From assembly GCF_945859705.1 (NCBI RefSeq), contig NC_079136.1, positions 44,157,989 through 44,221,988 of the forward strand: DNA of 64,000 nucleotides, read 5' to 3'. The stretch is from Episyrphus balteatus. Lineage: Eukaryota > Arthropoda > Insecta > Diptera > Syrphidae. The notes under the pieces are model-generated. The model saw only the letters and a list, made by a program, of their open reading frames with translations, ran no database searches and was not told where the DNA came from. Shown piece by piece: positions 9,546-21,714 of this stretch (its first letter is position 1; each line of letters begins with the position of its first letter). Made by a program: the position numbers and the translations under genes.

Positions 9546-12500
9546 TTGTACGCTGTACTAACTGTAAGAAGTTAGAAGGTGAAGGCAGTGAAATTTGTAA
9601 ATCTTAAAATCAAGTCCCTTATTAAGTTTTAGAATATTAATTTGTATTTTTTCCTCTGAGTTATCACTTAAACCACTTAATTCCTTAGACGGGAAACATA
9701 CAACTTTTAACGTTATACTTTTTCTTTTTAAAGGTCTTACCTATGATTGTTCCATAGTTTAGAGTCAAACCTCGGTTTTTTACCTATTTGACCCATTTTT
9801 TGCAAAAATTAAATTCTTAAAAGTTGTTCCTTAAAATATTCCAAATGCTTGAACAACTTAAATAATAATAATTAGTATTTTGCTTTTTAAGCTTTTATAT
9901 ATTTTTTACCTTTAAAAAAATTGTTCTAATAGATAATTGCTCCAAAAAAATTGAGTTCATAAAATTTTTATTTTTCGAAACTTTTTTCCTTGTTTTTTTT
10001 TTTTTTTTGCAAAATATTATTTTAAATTCGATTACAATCATACAAATGTACTGTATGTTGAGAGATATTTAGTTTTTTTTTACAATTAAGAGTGCTAATT
10101 GAAAATTCACTTTGAAAGTTCATGGTCATGTTTTTACTTTTTAAGAAAAATTCAAAAATTGTTCAAAGTGAAAATTAATTTAAAAAAAAATTGCTCTAAT
10201 AAAAACCGAGAACTTGAGATTTAAACTAAAAAAAAACAATTTAGGCTACTTCTGTCCCACATTTTCCCCTGTTTTGGACATTTTAAAAATAAGAACAAGT
10301 TGATTCTTTTATTCTCTATAACGTATTAAAATCTTATCTATTTCGAGCATTTAACAATCCCCAAAAATTGCATAGCAAAATTATACCGCCTTACCATAAA
10401 TTCGCTTATCAAAAATGCAAAAAAATATTTTATATCATACAAACAAAATTGTTCTCAATTCTCATCATAAAATAGTTCAAAATTTAGTTTTTAAAAATTC
10501 AGAAATAAAATACATAAAAATTTTGACGATGCAAAATTAGAACAATGCGGTACAAATATGGAACAATCTGGAGTAACTTTATAAAAATAACAATTTCAAA
10601 TACCCAAATTCAAATTATGTACCAATTTTTTTTTTGTTTTTTTTATAATTTTTGAAAGCTTATGTGTGTAAATAAAAAATACTTACAAAAAAGTGCTATA
10701 ATTCGAATTTATCAGTACCGCACCTCCGAACCTCATTGGTTTAAATATGTATTTAATATAGTTTGATGGATCCAGATTACCTATAATTATATTTTATTAA
10801 AATGCAATTTCAAATTAGCTAACCTGCTTCAAGGAAATCCTTATTCATATTTTATAAACTTAAGGTAGTCCTGCTGTTCTTACTTGTATAATAGTATAAT
10901 AAAATCGTTTGCAATGTTAAGATAAAATAACGTAATCGGATTTATGTGTACAAGAGTAAAAACAAAAAAAAAAAAAAAAATGCATCTTATGTTTGTTTCT
11001 TGAATTCACAACATTATGGTAATTTAATAACTTTTTCCATAGAGAGCTGCACGAGTGTTGTGGGAGCATAAAAGCATTAGGTATTCTTATTGGAAATATG
11101 AAGATTGAGTGGCAGAACAAAACAATCTAATTAAGAGTCCTTATGCATTCTTGATATAAATTCCAAAATCTTATTATGAATTGGTTTGAAAGAAAGAGAA
11201 ATGCAATTGCCTTCTTCACAAAACCAAAAGATGCAATATGAAAGTTTTTTTTTTTTTTCATGTTTCTAGATGCACAAGGACATTTTAGATGAATCTGATT
11301 TATTGCACGTGTCTGCACCGAGGATATTTTTCAAATTTCTCATTTGTCATGTCATGGTCTGACAAAACAAAAAAATCAATCTCGAGATAACAATCAGACA
11401 TGACATTACAATGATAGAAAATGCACAAAAAGAAAGTTCAACAATTTCATCAATCAACACAGGAAGTCTTAATACAGGACAGAAAGAATTTGTTTCATCA
11501 GCATGTGATTTGCAATTGAATGATTTTTTATACAAAGACTAAAGAAAAATTCCTGGCACACAACTACACTACTCTAACAATAGCATTTTTCGAGGAAACT
11601 AACTTGGAGGCAGAGTTGTAAAAGGATGTGCAACAAAAGACCCTTAGCTATAAATACCTTTTATGAATATTTTTCCTACTTGAATTGGGAAATTTTGTCC
11701 GATACTCAGACAGTGAAATGTAAATATGTATTACTTCAAAGGACCTTTTAATTGTAATTCCAGAGTTTCTGTGTACTAAGTGAATTTTTTTGTGTAAGGC
11801 TTATTGCATTTTTTTTGTTGTATAAGTACCTTTATCGGGTCTGAAACTCGTGTACATCCTGGCATTTTATTTTAATTTTAACCCCAAAGGCATAATTTCC
11901 ATTTTGAAAGAAACAAGACAGTTTTATTGAATAATAAAGTGTGTGAACAAAAGTTTCATGATCTACCGTAAGGATTCGGAGAAAAGGCACAATCTTATGT
12001 ATATCGAATTGCTTGTTAAAAAGTAATTCGAAGCAAAACGAGGATGCTTGAGGTACTTTTCCCAACCATCAATTACTTAGATTGTCTTGTTGGAAAAAAA
12101 GTACATTTTATTGAAAAATGTTACCAGTGTGTGTGTGTAAAAAGCTATTAACAGTTTTTGAGTTTTTTTTTTGTGGTTTTTCAGTTCCATAAGCTTCACA
12201 ATATTAGATTACTTTCTGGTTCATGATTTTAACCAAAACTTAAACCACTTTAATAAGCGGAAAGTACTTTACCTTCATACCAAACTTTCTTCTTTCTTAG
12301 AAGGTATTTCTGGTTTCTTGGAAAAAAAGGGGCTAGAGAAGTTTTGAATAATCTTCTTACAAGTAAAATACCCTGGGGATCTTTTAAACATCTCTAAATT
12401 ATGAACGATGATGATAGTAGCTGTTATGAATGAGAGGATACAAATGTTCCTTAATTAAGTTATCTTCCGAACAAATGCTTGAGGATTAAGAAAAAAACCG

Positions 12501-13548
12501 AAATTCATTATCAAGTAACTTTATGGAAAAAAAAAGATATGATTTATTGTTATTTGTCTGACTTTTAGATTAAGATGATGAAATACTTTAACACAGGTTG
12601 ATGAGACATTTATTAATGACAAAAAGGACTTCCCAAAGTTAAAAATTCCTTATATACGCTTTTAGCGTTTGTTTGCAAATTGGAATTTGAGGATTATTAT
12701 TGTCATAAGCTAAATGAGATTGCACAGAATAAAAAAAAAAAAAAACAAAGAATTTAATGGTTCAGTGGCTTTATGGAAGTTTTATTTTGGTTCTTCTTCC
12801 TACGTAATGTCTGCAATTTTTGTTGGATTTTGCTACTTAATTTTCAGTATAATTTAAAAGTTATGCAACAACGTAAAACAACACAAGGTTGGGCGTCGTA
12901 ATTTGTTTTTTTTTTGGACGAAAAAGAAAACATGTTCTTTTGTTTGTCTTTAGCAGTTGTTTTTGTTTTAATTCTATATATGTTTAAGGGATAATAACAC
13001 TTTGTATAGACACAGAATAGGCAAATGTGAAAATTTTTAATGATGTGAAATTTTGTAAATGGCGGCGTAGTTCAGGATGATCGCAAAATCCTTCGGGCGA
13101 CCAACTAACTCCTGCAGTTTTAAATGATTGGGCTGGAATTTTGTGTGGAGCTTAACAATACTATTCTCCAGTGAAGTACGTAGGATTTTTTTGGAATATT
13201 AAAATTTAACGATTTTATGGTCTTTTTTTCACCGTATTTTTTTTTTTTTTTTGGAATAAAATATTTTTTTGAAACTAATGCCATTTCTTTAAAAATCAAT
13301 ATTTCAAAAAATCCTACGTCTAGGAAATTACACAAAAATCATCTGTACCAAGTTTAATTGGAAACATTTTTTTACTTTGCTTAAAAATTTTGAGATGAAC
13401 TTAATATCATTGTGTGGCCGACACGCACAGACCGACCGACACGATGCACGGACGGTATGATGAACTTTTTTGGACTTGAGACTTGAAAATGATGTTACAT
13501 TCAGCATCATCGTATAGTGTTTGCGCAAAGAAGAATTACTCTGGTGTA
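9546..13548. other. 4 kb AT-rich stretch without a recognisable gene
   Basis: Only short open frames with no domain-like content are present (for example minus strand 10917-11120, 11832-12065). I see A/T runs, no splice-consistent coding and no repeat boundary except the small hairpin at 13178-13319. It may be intronic or intergenic host DNA. Confidence 0.5.
13178..13319. repeat. Small inverted repeat (~23 bp arms)
   Basis: ACGTAGGATTTTTTTGGAATATT at the left has an imperfect reverse complement at 13297-13319. The ~142 bp hairpin-like unit is probably a remnant of a small TIR element. No TSD was identified. Confidence 0.4.
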
Positions 13549-13849
13549 CACTCAGAGAAAAAATCCCATAAAATCAATAGGAAAACTATTGCTCCAATAG
13601 TTTTCTACTATTAAATTTGGTCAATGGGATTTGTACTATTATTTCAATGGTTTTCATACCATTATGTTTAGGCGATGTAAAATAATAGGTTCATACTATA
13701 AATTCAATGGTATATCCTTTAAAAGATTTCGAAATAAGAAATAAGAAATTTCGAAATTCGAAGTTTAAATAATTTCGAACACACACCTTAATGGTTTAAT
13801 ACTATTGAAACAAGAGTATGATACTATTGATATAATGGTATAAGACTAT

Positions 13850-14175
13850 TAATTCAATGGTGGTATACTATTAATTGTATAGTACTTTACTATTAATTTA
13901 ATAGTATCTTACCATTAATTTAATGGTGTAATACTATTCATTTTATTGTACTGTACTATTAATTTAATAGTATCTTACTATTAATTTAATGGTAGTATAC
14001 TATTAATTAAATGGCAGTATACTATTAATTTAATAGTACTGTACTATTAATTTAATAGTACTGTACTATTAATATTATACTATCTTACCATTAATTTGTA
14101 ATACTATTCATTGGATAGTACTGTACTACTGATTTAACAGTATCGTACCATTAATTTAAGGTAGTGTACTATTGA
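13850..14175. repeat. Left subterminal array of palindromic ~24-bp units
   Basis: Around 13 tandem units close to TACTATTAATTTAATAGTA plus a short spacer (CTG, TCT). Each unit is nearly its own reverse complement. Looser versions of the motif (ACTATTA, CAATGG, CCATTA) begin already at 13575. The array lies inside the left TIR of the 5.6 kb element and is mirrored in character by motifs at 18540-19085. Confidence 0.85.
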
Positions 14176-14676
14176 ACTTTTATTAATATTCACTTAGCTT
14201 ACCAGATGCCGAACTTATCCACAAATTGTTCAAAAAGAAACCTTATTAAATATGTAAACAGCAAAATTTGCAATTTTTTAAATTTCTTTTATTATAATTA
14301 TATAACCATAACATTTTCTTAAATAATACTTTTAAATGTTAATTCATTTAATTAAATAAATATTATTTTATTAGTCTCAACACTTTTAAGATACTTGAAT
14401 AAGATTAATTCAAATTACATAATTCAATTAAGTAGATTAAATTTTTTTCAGTCTAAAAACTTTTAAGTTATTTGGTAAGAAATGGATATGAATTGGTGGA
14501 CTGTCGAAATACGTTATAGAGTGCCAAGACATTTGTTTTTTGTTTTACATTTTTAACTCTTTAAATTATGATAACAGCTTACACGAGCTTAAAAAAAGGA
14601 ACTTAACAAATGAGGATAGAAAAAATTGAAATGGGCAAGGAAGCAGTAAGTCTTAAACAATGTTAATAAAAACAAT

Positions 14677-16175
14677 TTAGTGTTGTTTTAAGCTATAAAT
14701 AAGATTACTAATGTTCGCGTTAGTTGGCCCACAAAAATTGTAGAAAAAACTTTCAATAAATAAATAAAAGTTTTTGCCCTCTTTCGGATAATTGAAATTC
14801 ATAACATGAAAAAGTTTGAATATAGAATCTAAACATTTAAGAAAACTATCAAATTTATAATAGATATCGTCATAAAAAGTGTAAAAATATTCCAAATCTG
14901 CTTATATTTACCTATGATTATAATAATTGGCTGAAGCGTAAGACTTCTGGACATGTATTTTTGCTTTAAACTCTCAATTTTAAATTTCGAATCTGCAACT
15001 GATGAGCTCATTAGGAAGCTTAATTCCTGGGCGTCTTTTATAGTTGGCTTCCATTTACTTTTTTTAGCATTTTGTTTGCCAACTGTAACCACAGATGGTT
15101 TCATAATTTGGTGAATAAGTGACGAGATTAAGAAGTCTCGAGAATCTGAAGAAAAGAAAAAAAGAAAATAATTTAAAAATGGTTATATATTTTTAATTGC
15201 TTTTAAAAACCGGCAAAATATAATTTTTACAGAAAAAATTATTATATACATATATTATTATATACCATGATCAGTCCCATGAACCTTTCTCCTTCACTTG
15301 TTTTTTTTTATAACGGGAACGATTTGTTTTATGAATGAAGGCGAGTTTGAAAAGTTGCGATTGATTGTTTGGTTTCAGGATATTATAGTCGATTTCAACC
15401 TGGAAGTATGTATTTTGGAAATAAAAATTTAATGTTAATATTTATTCAGATTTCCAAGTGAAATTATATGAATGATAACTTACAAGTGTATGTCCGAGTG
15501 ATGCTTTTCTTCATCATAAAAGTTAAGTATGCTTTGACCCCTCTCTGTCTGGCTTAACAATTCTTTCAATGTGTTGTTGTCGAAAAAGATCGAATCATTT
15601 TCAAAAGATCGATGTGAAGATGAGGGTGAACTTATATTACTATGTACTGAACTGGAATTCGGTTCTAAGTAATTTGACTCAATCCAGTTCTTGCATGCCT
15701 CAGAAATATTTTTCGGTGGCTAATTAAAAAAAAAAAAAAATTAAGCTTCAAATCAAGTTATCATTCAAATATATTGTAGGTACATACATTCTTTCTCCAG
15801 AAATTCAAATGAAACTTAAATTTTGCCCTTGTGCCTAAGAGAGGAGCTGGAAATAACTCGTTTATTTCCGATTCAGTTGCAACCAAAAGGCTCTCCAAGT
15901 CGAAACCATTGTCTTCAATGCATGTGAAATGAGTTTATTTTTAAAAATTTGGGAATAGTTTTGAAGGTACCTGCCACACGCTTAAACACAATTTCGTCGA
16001 ATCCAAATTTTTCGCAAATTAATTCCTTAAGTTCATTTTGCTCGCTTGCGTTGTTTTGCATTCCAAGAGATGATGCATCGAGAATAATGCTGCCCTCCAC
16101 ATGTATGGTTTGTTCATTTTCTAATTCGCATTCATTTTCCATAAGCAATAAATTGCCAAGTGCACAGGGATCCAT
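14677..16175 (-). pseudogene. Six-exon SAM-domain-like protein gene (resembles predicted SAMD3-like proteins), broken
   Basis: Exons on the minus strand: 16175-15971, 15912-15788, 15719-15484, 15399-15266, 15145-14912 and 14897-14677. All junctions are GT-AG and phase-consistent; the exons total 1155 nt, exactly 385 codons including TAA. Introns are 58, 68, 84, 120 and 14 nt. Residues ~50-110 look like a SAM-type helical domain ('DLESLLVATESEINELFP', then 'LLGTRAKFKFHL'). The C-terminal region has the 'FLKCLDSIFKLFHVMNFNYP' block that I associate, from memory, with predicted 'SAMD3-like' proteins in insects and fish. Defects are two in-frame TGA codons in exon 4 (15377-15375 and 15296-15294) and a 14-nt gap too short to be a normal intron. 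No transposase signature. Function unknown; a role in the life of the element is only inferred from its position. Confidence 0.7.
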
Positions 16176-16391
16176 AGCTTTTTATAAATAATAATAGAAA
16201 AGGGTTTTCAATCGAACACTTTCTTTTATACTAGCGGAAAAATGAAGAATTTTTTCATGTTTTTCATGTGGCTTTTTATCCGTCAATAATGGTCCTTAAC
16301 AAATTTTTATAAAAAATCCTTAAAATTTGAGATCTTAAGATGGAAAAAAAATTGAGACAACTTGTGAACCCCCAATTTCAATGATTTTTTT

Positions 16392-17220
16392 ATTTAGCTC
16401 ACTACTATGCTCTGATCAATCTATAAAATTAAAAATGTCTGCACGCACGGACAATAATGAAACGAATGTGGAGAATTCCAACAGTAAAAAAAAAAAATAT
16501 TACACATTTTAATCGGTTACCATTGAAGTTAATGATATATACTATTATATGTCTGAAGTTTTAATGATTTAACTTTAAGGTTAATGGTATATACTATTAA
16601 AATTGTTCACTAATGGTATTCGTACCATGAAAATATAACGGGACTCTGGCGGCGTCTGATATTATAGCATTTTAGATTATTGAAAAATTATTAGCAAAAA
16701 ACATTGAAAAACCTTTTATTTTAAGACAATTTAAAGTAAGGAATACTACCTTACTTATTTTTGATTGAAATATGTAGTATACGTAGTTAAAATTTATATC
16801 ACTTTTTTTTATTTAGCTCACTACTATGCTCTGATAAATTCTATAAGTTTTTGAAAAGGTCTGCACTCACGGACATTAACGAAACGAATGTGGAGAATTT
16901 CAAGAATTTTTAAAAAAATATTCCACATTTTAATCGGATACCATTGAAGTTGATGGTATATACTATTATAAGTCTGAAGTTTTAATGGTTTAACTTTAAG
17001 GTTAATGGTATATACTATTAAAATTGTTCACTAATGGTATTCATACCATGAAAATATAACGGGACTCTGGCGGCGTCTGATATTATAGCATTTTAGATTA
17101 TTGAAAAATTATTAGCAAAAAACATTGCAAAATCTTTTATTTTAAGAAAATTTGAAATATTTTCGATTGAAATATGTATTACGTAGTTAAAATTTGTATC
17201 CCTTTTTTTGTATTTAGCTC
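16392..17220. repeat. Two ~400-420 bp direct repeats in the centre of the 5.6 kb element
   Basis: The block starting 'atttagctcactactatgct' at 16392 recurs at 16811, and its first bases again at 17212. Shared content includes 'aacgggactctggcggcgtc' and the TATACTATTA motifs also found in the subterminal arrays. The unit therefore probably duplicated within the element. Confidence 0.8.
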
Positions 17221-18540
17221 ACTAATATTTTACTTACCTTCCATTACTTACCTACGCAATTTGAGAAAAATTGTAATTTCATTAACATGAACTCCGACAA
17301 TTAAAAACTCAATGCTTAAGCCCGTCAGCAAAGATAAATTGCGATTAATTTTCGAAAATATACTATTTTTTTATTAATTTTATATTTCATATTGATTGTA
17401 TATATATGTATTACTTTTACTTGCTCTACCTATAGAAGTTATAGTCATAGAGCAAGTATTGCAACTGCAGTTTTTGAGATTTTATTTTCCGGAACTCTGC
17501 GATGAAATATATAGGCCCTTCGTTGACCTACATATGTCTTTTTCTTTTCAAAGGCAAATGAAACGGCTTGGAGGATTTAGTTGAGATTTAGTACAGGTGA
17601 AATTTTTGATAAGGTCTAGGATTTCTTTCTTAAATGTTCTCGAATTTAAGGGTCACCATACATCAAAAATGTTTTCTCAAAAACTGCTAAACGATTTGGA
17701 TGAAATCCTGTGGGTGTTCTTAACTCTTTCAAATACACCTTGTTAAAAAAAATTTGATCAGAATCCGTCAGGTCGTTTTTGAGAAGAAAATGATCTGTTA
17801 AACTTCATGTGAACGTAATTCACCCACAAGCTTAGAAGCTTGAATCCGTCATGATGGAGACATTTCACAGTCATTCACCAAATTGCAACAGGTATGCGCG
17901 ACCTTTCCGGCTTAGGTACTTAAATTGTGCCGACCAAGCGAATCTTATTCATCTTAACTTTATCTTTAATTCCTCATTCAAAATTTTAGTGGGCGCGATG
18001 ACGGGAATTTCTTGTTTGGAATAATAAATATTAATAAAGGAAAATTATTAGAAAATGAAAATTCTTTCACTCGAAGGAATTTTGGATAATGAAAGCAAGT
18101 ACGGGTTACAGAGTCGTGCATTTCCTTATTTACTTATAATTAAATCAAATGCTATTCCTAACTCGCTTATAACTTTGTTAATGATTGAAATATACATATA
18201 TACATATAAAGTAATCTACTGTTAGTTACAGTAGTTTGTCGCCTTAATATCTCTTTTTCTTAAAAAAAATCTTCATATAAGTATAATTTTACTTCTATAC
18301 ATGATTTTTATTAATGTATAAACTCTGTCGTGTTACATTACATTCCTGGCAATCCTGAGATATTGGCAATTCTTTTTATTAGATTAATAATAATTCATAA
18401 CATAATCAACAACGTGAATAATCCTATTAAATTTGTGTAGCTATGTTTAAATATTCAATATTAATAATATTTTTGAACTATAAATTTTAGTCTAAAATAT
18501 TTATGAAACACTCAATATGACAATACTAAAATAAGAATGT
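17221..18540. other. Non-coding right interior of the 5.6 kb element
   Basis: No plausible frame; the open stretch at 17396-17584 is low complexity. It contains generic 'ctcaaaaactgctaaacgat'-type repeat sequence at about 17674-17800. No promoter could be assigned. Confidence 0.4.
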
Positions 18541-18576
18541 ATGTTTACGATCGAAGCCAATGGTACTGTACTATTA

Positions 18577-18960
18577 GTATATACGATTAAAACCAATAAT
18601 ACTTATCTTATTAAATCATGAAATATCTAATATAATCCACCATCAAAAAATACTTTTCGAAGTTCGAAAGAGTTAAAAGTACTGTACTATTAAAACTGTA
18701 GTATATACGATTAAAACGAATGGTACTTGTCTTATTAAATCATAAAAAATCTAACAGGATCCACCATTAAAAATTACTTTTCGAAGTTCGACAGAGTTAA
18801 AAGTACAGTACTATTAAAACTATAGTATATACGATTAAAACCAATGGTATTTGTCTTATTAAAACGAAAATTATCTAATGGGATACACCATTACAAATTA
18901 TTTTTCGAATTCCAAGACAGTTAATAGTACGATACTATTAATACAATAGTAAATACCATA
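18577..18960. repeat. Right subterminal array, 124-bp period (three units)
   Basis: Units start 'gtatatacgattaaaac' at 18577, 18701 and 18825 (period 124). Each holds several TACTATTAAAAC / CAATGGTA motifs like those of the left array. They lead to denser short motifs up to the right TIR at 19104. Confidence 0.82.
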
Positions 18961-19260
18961 AGTTTAAATAGTATTTACTATTAAATCAATAGTTTTTGTC
19001 CTATAAATAATAATAGTTTCAAAACTATTAATACAATGGTACAAAATTATTGAAATACTATTAAAAAGAGTCTTTTTTCATTAATGGTAGTCCCATTACC
19101 GACTTATGGGATTTTTTTCTCTGAGTGTAGCCCAAATTGTTTACATTTTTTTATATTTTAAAAAGGATCACACTTTTGCTTTTATTTATTTATTTGGTCC
19201 AGAAAAGTAAAGAATACAAATTATTTTCGCTATTTTATTTATTTAGTCAAAATAACTTTG

Positions 19261-19460
19261 AAGACGACGTAAACATTTGTGGTGCACCGAATTTTTCATT
19301 CAAAATTAAATGGTGCGACCGTGGTGCAGTCGTAGAGTGGCGGAGGTGCACCGAATTTTGCATTCAAAATGAAATGATGTGGACGTGGTGCAGCGATAGT
19401 GCGGCGCGGTCAAAAAGTGGTGCGGACGTGGTGCAGCGGTTGGTGCGGCGGAATTCCATT
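19261..19460. repeat. GC-rich short tandem duplication (GGTGCACCGAATTTT units)
   Basis: Two units of about 68 bp start 'ggtgcaccgaattttt' (19280) and 'ggtgcaccgaattttg' (19347), followed by GTGGTGCAGC / GTGCGGCG variants. The GC content contrasts with its surroundings. The open frame over it (19137-19556) has no domain and is probably accidental. Confidence 0.55.
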
Positions 19461-19560
19461 TTTACTCCGGCAAATAATTTTATTTTTTATTTTTCTCCAA
19501 ACTTGTATGTTGAAATTTTAAAAACATTGTTATCCTTTAAAAAGTTTTGTCTGTAAATTT

Positions 19561-21226
19561 TGAATAAAATCGATTCAGTCTTTAACGAAATATGTATACG
19601 CAAATAACCAACATTTTAGTAAAAAAAAAAAAGAAAAAAAAACTGCAATGCCATATCTCAACTCTCCGAATTAAAAAAGAAATAAAAACTTAGTAAATCA
19701 AATTTAATCGAAATCCTTAGAGCCGTTTTTGAGAAAATTGTAATAAGTTCTAAGCAAGATAATAAAAAACAACAAAACTAAAAAAAAAAAGAAAACCAAA
19801 CTACCTACAAAAAAAAGTAGTCTGTATCAAATTTCAAGCAAATCAAAGTATTGACCTTGAACCGCAAAATAGTATAGAGCGTAAACATATTTATAAATAA
19901 TTTTTTTTCTGAGCGTTGTAGTTTACCTCTAATTTTAATTAATTACTATATATGTTCACCTTTGTGGTTTCATTTACACAATATCTATTTGCAAAACAAA
20001 ATGGCAGAATCAATGATGAAGAAAGACTAGACCATCAAAGCCAAAGGAAGACAAATAAATTACTAAACAAAAAATAAGAATCTCATTTGTCTATTTTTAG
20101 CAACAACTTTTCATTCACATTCAAACTATGTAGTTACCTAAAAAGTAATCGACACTCATAACAAAATAAAGAATAAAAAAAAAACAATCCATCTTTTGCT
20201 TGGAAAACCAAACATTTACTTGGGTTTCAAAAAAAATCCTCTTTTTTTAAATAAACAAAAGTTTCTTTATCTTTTTTTTTTTTTTTGTTTATGTGTACTT
20301 TCGTCAATAGAAAAACTCCCTTAAGTAAAAACACATTTCTAAGAAAGACGCCTTAAAGGACTTAAGTTTGTTTTACCCCCATCTTTGGTTGCAAACCAAT
20401 CGATAAATTTATTATTCAGATGCTTAGAATAATTGTGAGTTCAACTGAAAAATGATTTTATTGAAATAAATTCTCATACCTAGATCAAAATTATCTAGAA
20501 AAAAATTCTGCTATCTCGAAAATCGGATTATAGGTACTCTTCAAAAAGTTTTTTGATATCACTTTTAGGTTTCTTCAAATCCTATCACAGAATGTTATTT
20601 TTTGAGATATTCTAATCTCAGAATATGTCACTTTTTTCATTTTGTTTTCTTTCTAAGAAATCCTACTTTAAGTTAAGAAATGGTCAGGTATGAGAGGGTT
20701 GTTCGAAAAACACACTCAAAAAAAAAAATATAGAAACCACATGTCCTTTCCATTATAGTCAAAAAGTCTATAAGAGAAAAAATCACATATGTAGCTCTCA
20801 CGGTAAATCTAATCCTAAGAATTTTTTGACCGTAAATTCGTATGTAGGAGTTTCTAAAGCATATCGGTCAACAAAATTGAGTATGCTGTTGTCATGCTTG
20901 TGTTGTAGCAGTGTCCAATGCTACATTTCTTCTGGTCTGTTAGATTTATCTTTGGAGTAGATTATGTAAAAAAAAAAATGATATGGCAGAAAAAAAGATG
21001 TCCTCTGGCAATAGACTACAACAACACAAATCTATCCTAATACAGTGTTAAAAATTCTGTAGCAGTTTTTAATACAACCTATCAAAACAAAAATTTTATT
21101 AGTTTTTAATATTGCGATTTTATTACACAGTTTTTAAATATTTTTTTTTTTTTTATTAATTTCAAATACAAAAAATTAAAATGTATTAGTTTCAAATACA
21201 AACTATTAAAATGTATTCAAAAATAT
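19561..21226. other. AT-rich stretch left of the BEL element, no gene seen
   Basis: Only A/T runs and generic repeat-like sequence. Direct short repeats 'atgtattagtttcaaataca' occur just before the LTR (around 21140-21226). No coding potential. Confidence 0.5.
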
Positions 21227-21714
21227 TGTTCTGTACTAAACAACCTAAATCTAACTTGCCTTAAAAATCATTCATTCAAATTTATCAAAATTATCAATTA
21301 TAATTTTTATTCACAATTACCAAACATTACAAATCATACACTATGAATTCTTCTTAAAATTTAACTCAAATCAAAACTGTAACTTATTTTTTTGCTAACT
21401 TGAAATCTAATGTAAAACTCTTGTTTGTATTTGAAAGCACAGTAACTTAATTTTCGCTCTTCTTTTTGTGCGTATATTCGTTGCACCTGCAAGCATAAAA
21501 TATTTCAAAGCATCTTCCCTTTTGAAGCGAACCACCAAACAGAGCAGACCTTTCTTGGAGCTGGTAACAATTATCGAATTAAATAAACATTTATATTACA
21601 TATGAACTTATTATCGTTGCCTTTACATTCTGTGCATTTTGTATGGGAAGATTTTCTGCTCGGGCTTCGCTGTGAATCATCATCAATAAAATTACAGTCC
21701 ACTATTCCTAAACA
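21227..21714 (+). repeat. 5' LTR of the BEL element
   Basis: Begins TGTTCTGTAC and ends CCTAAACA. AATAAA signals lie at 21582-21587 and 21685-21690. The 5' LTR is expected to hold the promoter; no sharp TATA box is evident. Same sequence as the 3' LTR by eye. Confidence 0.95.

Larger units (their letters stand above)
13549..19127. mobile_element. 5.6 kb TIR element (CACTCAGAG..., TA TSD) carrying a SAM-domain-like gene
   Basis: The left end is CACTCAGAGAAAAAATCCC at 13549; the right end at 19104-19127 is its reverse complement apart from one extra A, giving TIRs of about 23-24 bp. TA flanks both sides (13547-13548 and 19128-19129), consistent with a TA TSD. Inside the left and right TIRs are arrays of palindromic TACTATTA/TAATAGTA motifs, and similar motifs sit in a central duplication (16392-17220). 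The only gene-like content is a six-exon minus-strand gene at 14677-16175. No DDE transposase is recognisable. Subterminal repeats in such numbers usually bind a transposase. Superfamily unknown: a TA TSD is compatible with Tc1/mariner, but size, TIR and cargo are not typical. Confidence 0.78.

Noticed and set aside
13410..13460. 'gaccgaccgacacgatgcacgg' looked like part of a structured RNA
   Set aside because: No cloverleaf or conserved RNA motif; likely a degenerate tetranucleotide repeat.
16176..16195. TATAAAAAG just upstream of the SAM-like gene start as a TATA box
   Set aside because: Too close to the ATG to direct a start upstream of it; could equally be the end of a 5' UTR intron.
19137..19556. 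139-codon open frame
   Set aside because: Overlaps a GC-rich tandem duplication and shows no domain, splice context or family resemblance.
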